Source of the DNA: Streptomyces sp. RB17
GTDB lineage: Bacteria > Actinomycetota > Actinomycetes > Streptomycetales > Streptomycetaceae
Reading direction: 5' to 3'
Assembly: GCF_009604455.1 (NCBI RefSeq)
Contig: NZ_WEGL01000002.1
Span: 682,001 to 746,000, forward strand
Length of the DNA: 64,000 nt
Made by a program: the position numbers and the translations under genes. The notes under the pieces were generated by a model. It saw nothing but the letters and a program-made list of their open reading frames with translations. It ran no database searches and was not told the origin of the DNA. Positions 7,311 to 16,800 of this stretch are shown piece after piece. Position 1 is the first letter of the stretch, and every line of letters begins with the position of its first letter.

Positions 7311-9641
7311 ATGTCCCCAGCGCATCCCCGGTCCGATCAGGCGGGAGAGTCCGCCGTACCGCGCACGAACGTCGTCGTCGCGGTGCTGGCCCTCGGCGGG
7401 ATCGTGGTCTCGCTGATGCAGACCCTGGTCATCCCGATCGTGCCCGAACTGCCCCACCTGCTGGACGCGTCCGCCTCCGACGCGGCCTGGGCGGTCACCG
7501 CGACCCTCCTCGCGGCTGCCGTCGCCACGCCCGTGATGGGCCGGCTCGGTGACATGTACGGCAAGCGACTGATGCTGCTGACCAGCCTGCTGATGCTGGT
7601 CGCGGGCTCGGTGACGGCGGCGCTCAGCGACGGCCTCGCACCGATGATCGCCGGCCGGGCGCTGCAGGGACTGGCCTCCGGCGTCATCCCGCTCGGCATC
7701 AGCATCATGCGCGACGAACTGCCCGCCGAACGCCTCGCTTCCGCCACCGCCCTGATGAGCGCCTCCCTCGGCATCGGCGGCGCGCTCGGTCTGCCGGCCG
7801 CCGCGCTGATCGCCGACCACTTCGACTGGCACATGCTGTTCTGGACCTCGGCCGCGCTCGGCGCCGTCACCGGCCTGCTCGTGCTGCTGCTCGTCCCCGA
7901 GTCGAAGGTGCGCACCGGCGGGCGCTTCGACCTGCCCGGTGCCCTCGGCATGGCGGCCGGACTGGTCTGCCTGCTGCTCGCCATCTCCAAGGGAGCGGAC
8001 TGGGGTTGGGGCAGCCGTACGACCCTCGGACTGTTCGCGGCATCCGTCGTCGTGCTGCTCGCCTGGGGCCTGTTCGAACTCCGCGCCGCCGAGCCCCTGG
8101 TGGACCTGCGCACGACCGCCCGCCGCCAGGTGCTGGTCACCAACCTCGCCTCGGTCGCCTTCGGCTTCTCGATGTTCGCGATGTCCCTCGTCCTGCCGCA
8201 GCTCCTGCAGTTGCCCAAGGCGACCGGCTACGGCCTCGGCAAGTCGCTGCTCGACGCCGGTCTGGTCATGGCGCCGACCGGTCTGGTGATGATGGCCATG
8301 GCTCCGGTGTCCGCGCTGATCTCCCGGACGTGGGGACCGAAGGTCACCCTGATGTGCGGCGCGGTGATCGTCGCCGCCGGGTACGGCCTCGACATCGTGC
8401 TGATGCACGCCGTCTGGGAACTCCTGGTGGCCTCCTGCGTCATCGGGGCCGGCATCGGCTTCGCCTACGGCGCTATGCCCGCGCTGATCATGGGCGCCGT
8501 GGACCCGTCCGAGACGGCCGCCGCCAACAGCCTCAACACCCTCATGCGGTCCATCGGCACGTCCACCGCCAGCGCCGTCGCCGGTGTGATCCTCGCCCGG
8601 ATGACCACGACCCTCGGCAGCACACCGCTGCCCTCCGAGAACGGCTTCAAGGTGGTCATGGCCGTCGGCTCCGGCGCGGCCGTGCTCGCCCTGTTCGTCG
8701 CTGCGTTCATCCCGCCTCGGGCGGCGGCTGGGGTCCGGGCGGCGGCGCCGGGCACGGACACTCCGGTGGCGGGGGCGCCGGTCGAGGCGGCGGAGGCGGT
8801 CGAGGCGCCGACGGGGGTTGGAGGGGAGCAGGGTGTCGTCGGTGCGGCGCCGTTCCGGACGGCCGACACACTGGGCTCGCGCGGGACCCGGGTGCAAGGG
8901 CATGTACGCGGGGCCGACGGCACCGGTGTCGGCCGCGCCGCGGTCACCCTCGTCTCGCTCGGTGGACGGCAACTCGGCCGGACCGTCGCCCGGGACGACG
9001 GTCGCTACGCCGTCGACGCACCGGGGGAGGGGACGTACGTCCTCGTCGCCTCCGCCGACGGCCGCCGCCCGCAGGCCGCCACCGTCGTCGTCGGCGCGCA
9101 TCCGGTCTCGTACGACCTGCTGCTCGGCGGCACCGGCGGGCTGGCCGGCGTGGTGCGGGCCGCGGACGGCGGGGCGCCGGTCGTCGGCGCCGTGGTGGTC
9201 GTCACCGATGTGCGCGGGGAGGTACTGGCGACGGTACGGACCGACGGACTGGGCGAGTTCACCCTCACCGGTCTCGTACCAGGCACGGTCACCCTCGCCG
9301 TCAGCTCCCCCAAGCACCGGCCACTCGCCCTGCCCGTGGAGATCGACGGCACCGGCGTCACCCGCGTCGAGGCCGCACTGCGGCCGGGCGCCCACGTGCG
9401 CGGCACCGTGCGCGGGGCGGGCGGACCGCTCGGCGACGCCCGGGTGACCCTGCTGGACGCCGCGGGCAACGTCGTCGCGACGACCACCACCGGCGACGAC
9501 GGGGCGTACGCCTTCTCCGACCTGGACGGCGGCCCGTACACACTCATCGCGGCCGGCTGTCCGCCCCGGGCCGCCGGGGTGACCGTCGCCGGCGCGGGCG
9601 TGGAGAACCACGACATCGAACTCGCGCATCCCAGGGCGTAG
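7311..9641 (+). CDS. DHA2-type MFS exporter with three C-terminal carboxypeptidase-regulatory-like domains
   Basis: The protein has 776 residues, about 280 more than a usual DHA2 drug/proton antiporter. Residues 20-480 carry many hydrophobic segments with motif A (GRLGDMYGKRLML) and a motif C-like MSASLGIGGALGLPAA. After an Ala/Val-rich linker (about 485-520) come three tandem beta-sandwich repeats of 80-85 residues (about 524-605, 609-690, 692-775) of the form G-V/T-V-R-[GA]-DG-x-[LVP]-x-[GD]-A-x-V-T-L followed by T-DDG-x-[YF]. These look like carboxypeptidase-regulatory-like (CnaB-like) domains. They should lie on one face of the membrane, perhaps for substrate or surface contacts. It is divergent from the pirin gene. 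Confidence 0.88.
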   Translation: MSPAHPRSDQAGESAVPRTNVVVAVLALGGIVVSLMQTLVIPIVPELPHLLDASASDAAWAVTATLLAAAVATPVMGRLGDMYGKRLMLLTSLLMLVAGSVTAALSDGLAPMIAGRALQGLASGVIPLGISIMRDELPAERLASATALMSASLGIGGALGLPAAALIADHFDWHMLFWTSAALGAVTGLLVLLLVPESKVRTGGRFDLPGALGMAAGLVCLLLAISKGADWGWGSRTTLGLFAASVVVLLAWGLFELRAAEPLVDLRTTARRQVLVTNLASVAFGFSMFAMSLVLPQLLQLPKATGYGLGKSLLDAGLVMAPTGLVMMAMAPVSALISRTWGPKVTLMCGAVIVAAGYGLDIVLMHAVWELLVASCVIGAGIGFAYGAMPALIMGAVDPSETAAANSLNTLMRSIGTSTASAVAGVILARMTTTLGSTPLPSENGFKVVMAVGSGAAVLALFVAAFIPPRAAAGVRAAAPGTDTPVAGAPVEAAEAVEAPTGVGGEQGVVGAAPFRTADTLGSRGTRVQGHVRGADGTGVGRAAVTLVSLGGRQLGRTVARDDGRYAVDAPGEGTYVLVASADGRRPQAATVVVGAHPVSYDLLLGGTGGLAGVVRAADGGAPVVGAVVVVTDVRGEVLATVRTDGLGEFTLTGLVPGTVTLAVSSPKHRPLALPVEIDGTGVTRVEAALRPGAHVRGTVRGAGGPLGDARVTLLDAAGNVVATTTTGDDGAYAFSDLDGGPYTLIAAGCPPRAAGVTVAGAGVENHDIELAHPRA

Positions 9642-9682
9642 TTCGCGGGAGCACCGGATCCGTCTGTCGTACGACGCCCGAC

Positions 9683-10024
9683 TCACGGGTGTGGCGCGCT
9701 CGGTGACGGTTCGGCCGTGGACGGGCGGACCGGGCTCGGAACCGGGGTCGGTGTGCCGGTCGTCGGATGCGGAGGGCGGGCCGGCTCGGTCGGGCGGGAG
9801 TGACCGGCGCGCACCGTGAAGAACACCAGCGCGGCCACGGCGGCCAGCGCCAGCGCGCCCACCACCGTCCGGCGCAGCAGCACCCTGCGGGGCCGGACCA
9901 TCGCCCTCGGCGGGCGCAGCGGACGCAGGTCGGCGGGGCGGACGGAATGGGCCCGCGCGGCCAGCGCGGCCCGCAGCCGCTCCTCGACCGGTGCCTGCGC
10001 GGTGCCGGTGCCGGACTCGTTCAT
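9683..10024 (-). CDS. Small single-pass membrane protein encoded with the ECF sigma factor
   Basis: This 113-residue protein has a cytoplasmic N-terminus rich in Ala and Arg, one membrane segment (VVGALALAAVAALVFFTV, about residues 54-71) and an extracytoplasmic Pro/Ser/Thr tail with PTPVPSPV and EPSPSAP. ATG at 10024 overlaps the sigma-factor stop (ATGA), so the two are translationally coupled. That topology and position suggest an anti-sigma-like or signal-relay partner. No HxxxCxxC zinc anti-sigma motif is present, so this is inference. The PSPV tail resembles the repeats of the neighbouring secreted protein. Confidence 0.7.
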   Translation of the reverse strand: MNESGTGTAQAPVEERLRAALAARAHSVRPADLRPLRPPRAMVRPRRVLLRRTVVGALALAAVAALVFFTVRAGHSRPTEPARPPHPTTGTPTPVPSPVRPSTAEPSPSAPHP

Positions 10025-10725
10025 CGCAGCCCCTCCAGACGTCGGCCGAGTGCGTCCAGGGCCCGGCTGGCCGTGGACTTGACCGCACCCCGCGACAGAC
10101 CGAGCGGCGCCGCGATCTCGGCCTCGCTCAGATGCGACCAGTAGCGCAGCACCAGCACCTCCCGCTGCCGCCGGGTCAGCGTGCGCAGGGCCGCCAGCAC
10201 CTCACGGTGGTCCTCGTGCAGCAGCACGTCCTCCTCCGGAGCGGGCGCGTGCTGCTCGGGGGCGGGGGTGTGTGCCCGTACGGTCCTGCGCCGGCGCAGG
10301 ACCGAGCGGGCCGCGTTGACGACGCTGGTCCTCAGATAGGCCTCCGGGTCGTCGAGCGAGGCGAGCCGGTGACCGTGCCGGCGGAAGAGCGCGGTGAAGG
10401 CGTCCTGGACGACGTCCTCGGCGGTGGGCAGATCGTCCACCAGCAGCACCGCGAGCCGGACCAGGGCGAGCCTGCGGTGGTGGTACAACTCCACGATCCC
10501 AGGCTGCTCTTCGGGACCGGCCAGGGGGATCGCCCGGACCGCGCCGGTGCCGGTGACGCCCGTAGCGGGAGCCGCATCGGTGAGCGCGTCCGTACGGGCG
10601 CGGGCGCGAACGAGGGCGCGGGTGCGCAGTGCCTGCGTGAACCGCCACCAGGGCGTGGGGTGTCGAGCGGCGCCGTGCGCCCGGTCCCAGGGCAGGGCCG
10701 CCTCGGGTGGTGTGCCTGTCGTCAT
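10021..10725 (-). CDS. RNA polymerase sigma factor, SigE-family ECF type
   Basis: This 234-residue sigma factor has region 2 at about 80-145 (LYHHRRLALVRLAVLLVDDLPTAEDVVQDAFTALFR pattern) and region 4 at about 175-230 (LTRRQREVLVLRYW...LSEAEIAAPLGLSRGAVKSTASRAL), where the helix-turn-helix should read the -35 box. It carries an unusual N-terminal extension of about 70 residues rich in Arg and Ala. It is coupled by ATGA to the small membrane protein and lies 62 bases after the Pro-rich secreted protein gene on the same strand. SigE-family ECF factors in actinomycetes usually act with accessory membrane proteins. The target regulon is unknown. Confidence 0.9.
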   Translation of the reverse strand: MTTGTPPEAALPWDRAHGAARHPTPWWRFTQALRTRALVRARARTDALTDAAPATGVTGTGAVRAIPLAGPEEQPGIVELYHHRRLALVRLAVLLVDDLPTAEDVVQDAFTALFRRHGHRLASLDDPEAYLRTSVVNAARSVLRRRRTVRAHTPAPEQHAPAPEEDVLLHEDHREVLAALRTLTRRQREVLVLRYWSHLSEAEIAAPLGLSRGAVKSTASRALDALGRRLEGLR

Positions 10726-10787
10726 GGGTCTCCTGGGGCCGGAAGCGGGGTGCGGCCCGCTTCCGACCCCTGCCTGGGTGCTGCCGC

Positions 10788-11201
10788 TCAGCGGTGCTGC
10801 GGTACGGGGAGTGGAGTTGCGTGCCTGGGATACGACGGTACGGGGCTCGGGGTGGCGTGTGCCGGCGCCGGGACCGGGCTCGGAGCGGCCGTGCGGACCG
10901 GTGACGGTACGGGCTTCGCAGTGGCCGTCTGCACCGGTGACGGCACGGGGGACGGGGTCGCGGTGTGGATCGGCGAGGGTACGGGGGACGGGGTCGCGGT
11001 GTGGATCGGCGAGGGTACGGGGGACGGGGTCGCGGTGTGGATCGGCGAGGGTACGGGGGACGGGGTCGCGTGGCTGCCGTCCTGGGCCGCCTGAGCGGTC
11101 ATGGTGCCGGCGACGGCCAGGGCCGCGCCTACGGCGGAGACCCCCAGGGCGGCACGCAGCCTGCGGGCGCGGCCGGGGCGAAATACACGGTGTGCGGACA
11201 T
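10788..11201 (-). CDS. Secreted Pro/Ser/Thr-rich repeat protein
   Basis: The protein has 137 residues. ATG at 11201 follows AAGGAA with good spacing. A signal peptide (two Arg clusters, then ALGVSAVGAALAVAGTMTAQA) probably ends at AQA-A. The mature part is almost wholly 12-residue units of the type ATPSPVPSPIHT: three nearly identical copies, then degenerate ones (PSPVQTATAKP, PSPVRTAAPSP, PAPAHATPSP). It is likely extended and surface-exposed. It shares strand and PSPV motifs with the membrane protein at 9683-10024 and lies just upstream of the sigma-factor gene. No function can be assigned. Confidence 0.72.
   Translation of the reverse strand: MSAHRVFRPGRARRLRAALGVSAVGAALAVAGTMTAQAAQDGSHATPSPVPSPIHTATPSPVPSPIHTATPSPVPSPIHTATPSPVPSPVQTATAKPVPSPVRTAAPSPVPAPAHATPSPVPSYPRHATPLPVPQHR
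10963..11070. repeat. Three 36-bp tandem repeats inside the Pro-rich protein gene
   Basis: Three consecutive 36-base units starting at 10963, 10999 and 11035 are essentially identical and keep the reading frame (12 codons each). Near-identity at the DNA level, including third positions, suggests recent slippage or duplication. Copy number probably varies between strains. Confidence 0.85.
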
Positions 11202-11605
11202 CGGTTCCTTCGGTCGTTCGGGGTCGGACATCTGGTCGAAGTGGAGGCCTCCATCCCGACAGACGTCCGACCCCGGCCGAGGTTGCAGGTGATGCTTGAC
11301 CAATTTTCCGCGCGCCGCCGTTGCTCCCCGGGGGAATGGAGGTCCCGCGTCGGCCGCCTCCTTATCGGCGTACGCCGGTAAGAACTCCCGGGCGGCCGCC
11401 AGGTCCGTGACCACATCCGGGCCCCACCAGCATCAGCTGGACTCCGACATCGTTGTCCGCCCCGTCGAATGGCGGTGCCGAGGCGCGGGGCCGACCATGG
11501 AGCCATGGGTACGGCCGCCGCCGCAGCGCCGGGGGTGTCCGAGGCCGCCGGGGGACGGTGGGCCGGCCCCGGCCGCGGTCCGCGGCCGGAAGGGAGGACA
11601 CCGTC

Positions 11606-11962
11606 ATGCTGGAAGTGAAGACGGTCGAGAAGCCGGACGAACGGCGCGACTTCCCCCGCGGCCACCTCGAAGCCCTTCACCTGACCGGACTGGACTTCGC
11701 CGTGGCCACCTTCGAACCCGGTTGGCGCTGGTCGGAGTCCGTGGGACCGATCGCGGGCACCGAGAGCTGCATGGTCCACCACAACGGCTATGTGGTGCAG
11801 GGTCGCATGCACCTCCGCATGGACGACGGCGGCGAGAGCGAGGTCGGCCCCGGAGACGTGTTCGTGTGCGGGCCCGGCCATGACGCCTGGGTGGTGGGCG
11901 ACGAGCAGGCCGTGGTCTTCGACTTCGCCGGGACCATGGCCAAGGAGTACGCGAAGGGCTGA
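11606..11962 (+). CDS. Small cupin-domain protein
   Basis: This 118-residue protein starts at ATG 11606, eight bases after AGGGAGGA. It reads as one cupin: WRWSESVGPIAGTESCMVHHNGYVVQGRMHLRMDDG (motif 1) and VGPGDVFVCGPGHDAWVVGDE (motif 2), with His residues that could hold a metal. Small stand-alone cupins often bind or isomerise small polar compounds; the substrate here is unknown. It is flanked by long non-coding stretches and is not obviously in an operon. Confidence 0.82.
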   Translation: MLEVKTVEKPDERRDFPRGHLEALHLTGLDFAVATFEPGWRWSESVGPIAGTESCMVHHNGYVVQGRMHLRMDDGGESEVGPGDVFVCGPGHDAWVVGDEQAVVFDFAGTMAKEYAKG

Positions 11963-12198
11963 CGGGCGGGCACGGCGGTCCGCCCGGCCGCAGAAGACCG
12001 GGTCGCACACCGTGCGGCCCGGTCGGCGTGCCGGCGGCCGGATCCGCACCCGGCCGGCTCAGCCGTCGAGACGCGGTTGTCGGCCTCCGGTCGTCTCTCG
12101 TTGGGGCGCGCTTGCCGGCCCCGCCGATCGTCTCTCGTCGATGTTCCGGCATCGGCCCCCACCGCCGTTTCGCATCGAAGGCGGTCACCGCCCCGCCC

Positions 12199-13173
12199 TC
12201 ACCCGTCGAAGTCCACCGCCCCCTCCTCCGCGAACGCGACCGCATCCGGGTGCCCGAAGAAGCCCGGCAGGCCGCCGGTGTGTACGAACACCGTCTTCTC
12301 GCCCGGCCGGACGTCGCCGTCGCGGACGGCTGCCCGGAGTCCGGCCAGGGCCCGGCCCGTGTAGATGGGGTCGAGGACCAGGCCCTCGGTGCGGGCGGCG
12401 AGCCGGAGCGCCTCGGTCACCGGGCCGGTCAGGGTCGCGTACCCGGCGCCCACCTGGTCCCGGCGCACCCGCAGCCCCTGCGCCGTGACCTTCTGCGTCG
12501 CCAGCGGTGTTGCGAACTCCACGACCGCCGCGGCCGGGTCGGCCAGCGCGCCCACGTCCACGCCGAGCACCGAGCCGGCGCCGAGGGCCGCGACCAGGCC
12601 CGCCATGGTGCCGCCCGAGCCGAGCGCGACCACCGCCGTCCGCAGCCGAGGCACCTGCCCGTCCAGTTCCTCGCCGCAGCGCACGTAGCCCCGGGCGCCC
12701 AGCACGCTGGACCCGCCGAAGGGGATCAGCGCCGGCCGGGCACCGCTCGCCCGCAGCCGTGCGCAGACGTCGGCCGCCGCCGCGTCCAGCCCCGCCTGGT
12801 CCACCTCGCCCGCCCAGGCGACGCGAGCCCCGAACAGGCCGTCCAGCGCGAGGTTGCCGGAGCTGGAGGCGCCCGGTGTGCCGCGCAGGACCAGGACGGC
12901 GGACAGGCCCAGCCGGGCGGCCGCTGCGGCGGTCAGCCGGGCGTGGTTGCTCTGCGGGGCACCTGTGGTCACGAGCGTGTCCGCGCCCTCGGCGAGGGCC
13001 GCGCCCACCGTCCACTCCAGTTTGCGGATCTTGTTGCCGCCGCCGCCCGGACCGGTCAGATCGTCCCGCTTGATCCACAGGTCCTCGGGCCCGAGCCCGA
13101 GCGCAGCGGCCAGCCGGGGCGCCGGTTCGACGGGGGTGGGAAAGGTGCCGAGCGGTACGGGAGAGTGGCTCAT
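12199..13173 (-). CDS. PLP-dependent D-cysteine desulfhydrase / ACC deaminase family enzyme
   Basis: This 324-residue fold-type II PLP enzyme has WIKRDDLTGPGGGGNKIRKLE with the Schiff-base Lys, GAPQSNHARLTAAAAARLGL typical of this family, a Gly-rich phosphate loop (ALGSGGTMAG) and a C-terminal VFVHTGGLPGFFG. Members either open 1-aminocyclopropane-1-carboxylate or degrade D-cysteine to pyruvate, ammonia and sulfide; the sequence does not discriminate cleanly. ATG at 13173 is chosen because GAAGGAC lies about 10 bases upstream; an in-frame ATG at 13242 lacks such a site. It follows the VWA gene on the opposite side of a 105-base gap, same strand. Confidence 0.88.
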   Translation of the reverse strand: MSHSPVPLGTFPTPVEPAPRLAAALGLGPEDLWIKRDDLTGPGGGGNKIRKLEWTVGAALAEGADTLVTTGAPQSNHARLTAAAAARLGLSAVLVLRGTPGASSSGNLALDGLFGARVAWAGEVDQAGLDAAAADVCARLRASGARPALIPFGGSSVLGARGYVRCGEELDGQVPRLRTAVVALGSGGTMAGLVAALGAGSVLGVDVGALADPAAAVVEFATPLATQKVTAQGLRVRRDQVGAGYATLTGPVTEALRLAARTEGLVLDPIYTGRALAGLRAAVRDGDVRPGEKTVFVHTGGLPGFFGHPDAVAFAEEGAVDFDG

Positions 13174-13278
13174 GGCGTACGTGCGTCCTTCGGTGCGGAG
13201 CAGGTGCTGATCGGTGCCGATGAGGTGCTCATCGGGGGTCATCGGCGGGTACCGATCCTGGTCGTGCGGACCAGTCGA

Positions 13279-14630
13279 TCACACCGGCAGCAGCCGGGCG
13301 ATGAGCGCGCTGAGCTGACGGGCCGTACGGCACTCGTGCATCTCGACCAGCTCGGCGTACGCGGGCGCTGCCGAGTCGCCGGTGCCCCACCGGTCCCGTG
13401 GCTCGGGGTTCAGCCAGTACACGCGCCGTGCCCGGCCGACGACCTCGCGTACGGCGGCCAGGTTCGGGTCGCTCATGTTCGTCCGGGCGTCCCCGAGGAC
13501 GAACACGGTCGTGCGCGGGCCCACCGCGTCGCCGTACCGCGCGGCGAACTCGCCGAGTGCCACGCCGTAGTCGCTGCTGCCGTGCCAGCCCGTGAGCGCG
13601 GCCTCGGCGTGGATGCGGGCGCCGAGTCCGTCGGGGTCGGCGCGGCCGTGGTCGAGCAGGCCGGTCACCTCGTCGAGCCGGTTGACGAAGGCGAACACCC
13701 GGACCTTGCTGAACTGGTCGTGCAGTGCCTGCACCAGCAGCATCGTGAAGTCGGAGAAGCCGGACACCGAGCCGGAGACGTCGCACAGCAGCACCAGTTC
13801 GGGACGCACGGGGCGGCGCCGGCGCAGCACCGGCCGCATCGGCACCCCGCCCGTGGACAACGAGGAGCGCAGGGTGCGGCGCAGGTCGACGGTGCCGCGC
13901 GCGGCCCGGCGCCGGCGCGCCGCGAGCCGGGTGGCCAGCTTGCGCGCCAGCGGCTGAACCGCCCTGCGCAGCTCGGCCAGTTGGTTCCGGTTGGCGTACA
14001 GGAAGTCCACCCGGTCCGCGGTCGGTACGACGCCGCGCCGGGCGATCTCGTCCCGCCCGCGCCGCTCGGCGACCCTGCGCCGCGCCTCCGCCCCGACCAT
14101 CCGCCGGAACTCCTCGATCCGGCGGCGGATCTCGTCGTCCAGCAGCCGGTCCGCGAAGCCGGCCGCGCTGCCGTCCCGGCCCCGGACGTCCGCCCGCACC
14201 CGCGTCAACAGCGTCTGGGGGCGCAGCCGGTCCAGGGTCTGGTACGCCGACCAGCCGTCCGAGCCGGGTGAACTGCCGTAGCCGCCGAGGGCGTCGACCG
14301 CGTCCACCGCCAACCGGGCCATCAGGGCACGGTCGTCCGCCGCCAGGGCCTCGGCCAGTTGGCCGCGCAGCGCCTCGCGGTCGGCGGGCCCGCCGTCGTC
14401 CGGGGCGCCGACCCCGCGCGGGAAGTACAGGTCGAAGACCGGGTCGAACACCGACCGCTGACCGGGGCCGTGCAGCAGCGTTGCGGCCAGCCCCTCGCGC
14501 AGCAACTCCCGGTCGGCGAGGCCGAGTGCCTCCACCGCGCGGGCGGCGTCCACGGTCTCGCCGGTGCCGATTCGTACCCCGTGGGCGCGCAGCGCCCCGA
14601 CCAGCCCGGTGATCCGCTCGGCGACCGCGG

Positions 14631-14634
<4 letters not shown>
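13279..14634 (-). CDS. VWA-domain protein of the CoxE family, partner of MoxR
   Basis: The protein has 451 residues. The GTG start at 14634 overlaps the MoxR stop (GTGA), so the pair is translationally coupled. The N-terminal half is helical and Arg/Ala-rich. The C-terminal third is a von Willebrand factor A domain with a MIDAS motif (LLCDVSGSVSGFSDF), Thr/Asp ligands farther on (GDARTNMSDP) and a final YWLNPEPRDRWGTGDS. MoxR-type ATPases with CoxE-like VWA partners act as chaperones that mature or insert metal into enzymes. No client enzyme gene (for example CO dehydrogenase) is seen nearby, so the target is unknown. Confidence 0.87.
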
Positions 14635-15488
<854 letters not shown>

Positions 15489-15531
15489 CGGGGCCTCCGG
15501 CGGGTCGGGAGCGGTGTCCGGACTCCTATCT

Positions 15532-15576
15532 AAGCGCTTGTTCAGCAACTCTGTCCAGTGATATACACCGATCGGT
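15532..15576. promoter_or_regulatory. Two palindromes upstream of the MoxR operon
   Basis: AAGCGCTT (15532-15539) and ACCGATCGGT (15567-15576) are perfect palindromes 27 bases apart. They lie between the MoxR gene and the divergent TetR-like remnant. ACCGATCGGT-type palindromes are common TetR-family operators. One or both may have been the site of the now damaged regulator, or may still serve another TetR protein. Confidence 0.45.
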
Positions 15577-15598
15577 TTCCATTCGTCCGTGCCGCCGG

Positions 15599-15928
15599 TT
15601 GACCTCACTGCATGGCCTCCACGAGGCCCGGCTCACGCACCCCGATCCGGAGTCCGCGACCCCACGTGAGCCCATCCTGTACGTCTTCGAACGTCTGGAG
15701 CGGGTCTCCGCCGACGCCGAGTGCCACGGCTGTCCCTATCCGGCCGCGCTCGTGGAGCTGAAGAACCCCGAACACCCGGCGACCGGGGTCGCCCGAGCCG
15801 TCGAGCAACGGCTGGCCGACACGTTCCGCGCGGCGGCGGAGCGAGGCGGCGCCCGGGTGGAACGCCTGGACGATGGCCTTGCCACGGCGACGGTGACGGC
15901 ACTGTCGGATGCGGCGGGGATGGACTGA
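15599..15928 (+). pseudogene. TetR-family regulator remnant (C-terminal ligand domain only)
   Basis: The open frame encodes a stretch typical of the TetR C-terminal domain: YVFERLERVSADAECHGCPY followed by AALVELKNPEHPATGVARAVEQRLADTFRAAAERGGA. The N-terminal helix-turn-helix is absent; upstream sequence goes straight into the intergenic palindromes. Codon usage remains normal. This is most simply a 5'-truncated regulator. A functional small protein is less likely, since there is no good ribosome-binding site. Confidence 0.55.
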
Positions 15929-15940
15929 GCAGTGCCGTCG

Positions 15941-16001
15941 CTCGGCTGCGGGTCGGTTGTGGCTGGTCGCGCAGTTCCCCGCGCTCCTTCGGGGGCGCGT
16001 C
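15941..16001 (-). repeat. Interspersed intergenic repeat, copy 1
   Basis: Read on the minus strand this has the core GCGCGGGGAACTGCGCGACC followed by AGCCACAACC. The same core occurs at 38893-38952 and 58424-58485. It sits between the TetR remnant and the osmoprotectant operon. Such short GC-rich repeats are common between Streptomyces genes and carry no gene. Confidence 0.7.
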
Positions 16002-16059
16002 GAACCCGTAGGGACCAGCACAACGCGCCGACGGGCTCCCGACCCGGTCCAATGAGATC

Positions 16060-16800
16060 GTGGCGCCCCCGGACGACTGCCTCGCGCGCAACGAGTGGAT
16101 CTGCGGCGCCTATCTGAGCACCCGCCGCCGGATCCTCCTCGACGCGGTCGTGCAGCACCTCCAGTTGACCGTGCTGTCGGTCCTCATCGGCCTGGCCGTC
16201 GCGCTGCCCCTCGCGGTGCTGGCCCGCCGCTGGGGCTGGGCGGCCGGGCCGGTGCTCGCCGTGACGACCATCCTCTACACGATCCCGTCGCTCGCCATGT
16301 TCTCCCTGCTCCTGCCCCTGTACGGCCTCTCGGCCACCCTCGTCGTCGCCGGCCTGGTGCTGTACTCGCTGACCCTGCTCGTGCGGAACATCCTCGCCGG
16401 CCTGCGCGCCGTCCCCGAGGAGACCCGGCAGGCCGCCCGCGGCCTCGGCTACGGCCCGGTCCGCCTGCTGCTCACCGTGGAACTGCCCCTCGCCCTGCCG
16501 GCCGCGATGGCCGGGCTGCGCATCGCCACCGTCTCGGCGGTCTCCCTGGTCACGGTCGGCGCGATCGTCGGCTTCGGCGGGCTCGGCAACCTCATCTACG
16601 CGGGCATGAACACCTACTTCAAGGCCCAGGTGCTCACCGCGTCCGTGCTCTGCGTGCTGATCGCCGTCGCCGCCGATCTGCTCCTGCTGGGCGTGCAGTG
16701 GCTGATCACGCCGTGGACCAGGGCGGGCCGGGCCCGGGCGCCCGCCGGACCAGGGAGGCCGCGGGCCAGGGTCCCCGGGGCGAAGGCGGGCCGTGCATGA
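16060..16800 (+). CDS. Osmoprotectant ABC transporter permease (OpuCB-like)
   Basis: This 246-residue inner-membrane permease has five or six hydrophobic segments. The ATPase-contact loop GLRAVPEETRQAARGLGYGP matches the EAA motif of glycine betaine/choline permeases. GTG at 16060 begins a polar N-terminus MAPPDDCLARNEW. Its stop overlaps the next start (ATGA), the first of a chain of couplings through permease 2 and the binding protein. The C-terminus ends in an Arg/Ala/Pro-rich cytoplasmic tail. The substrate is probably a compatible solute, inferred from the operon. Confidence 0.87.
   Translation: MAPPDDCLARNEWICGAYLSTRRRILLDAVVQHLQLTVLSVLIGLAVALPLAVLARRWGWAAGPVLAVTTILYTIPSLAMFSLLLPLYGLSATLVVAGLVLYSLTLLVRNILAGLRAVPEETRQAARGLGYGPVRLLLTVELPLALPAAMAGLRIATVSAVSLVTVGAIVGFGGLGNLIYAGMNTYFKAQVLTASVLCVLIAVAADLLLLGVQWLITPWTRAGRARAPAGPGRPRARVPGAKAGRA

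Noticed and set aside
7263..10088. Open frame of 941 codons on the minus strand
   Set aside because: Antisense to the MFS gene, His/Gly/Arg-rich composition without any domain; a GC-bias artefact.
10963..11070. CRISPR-like array of 36-base repeats
   Set aside because: Repeats are directly contiguous without spacers and encode the Pro-rich protein in frame.
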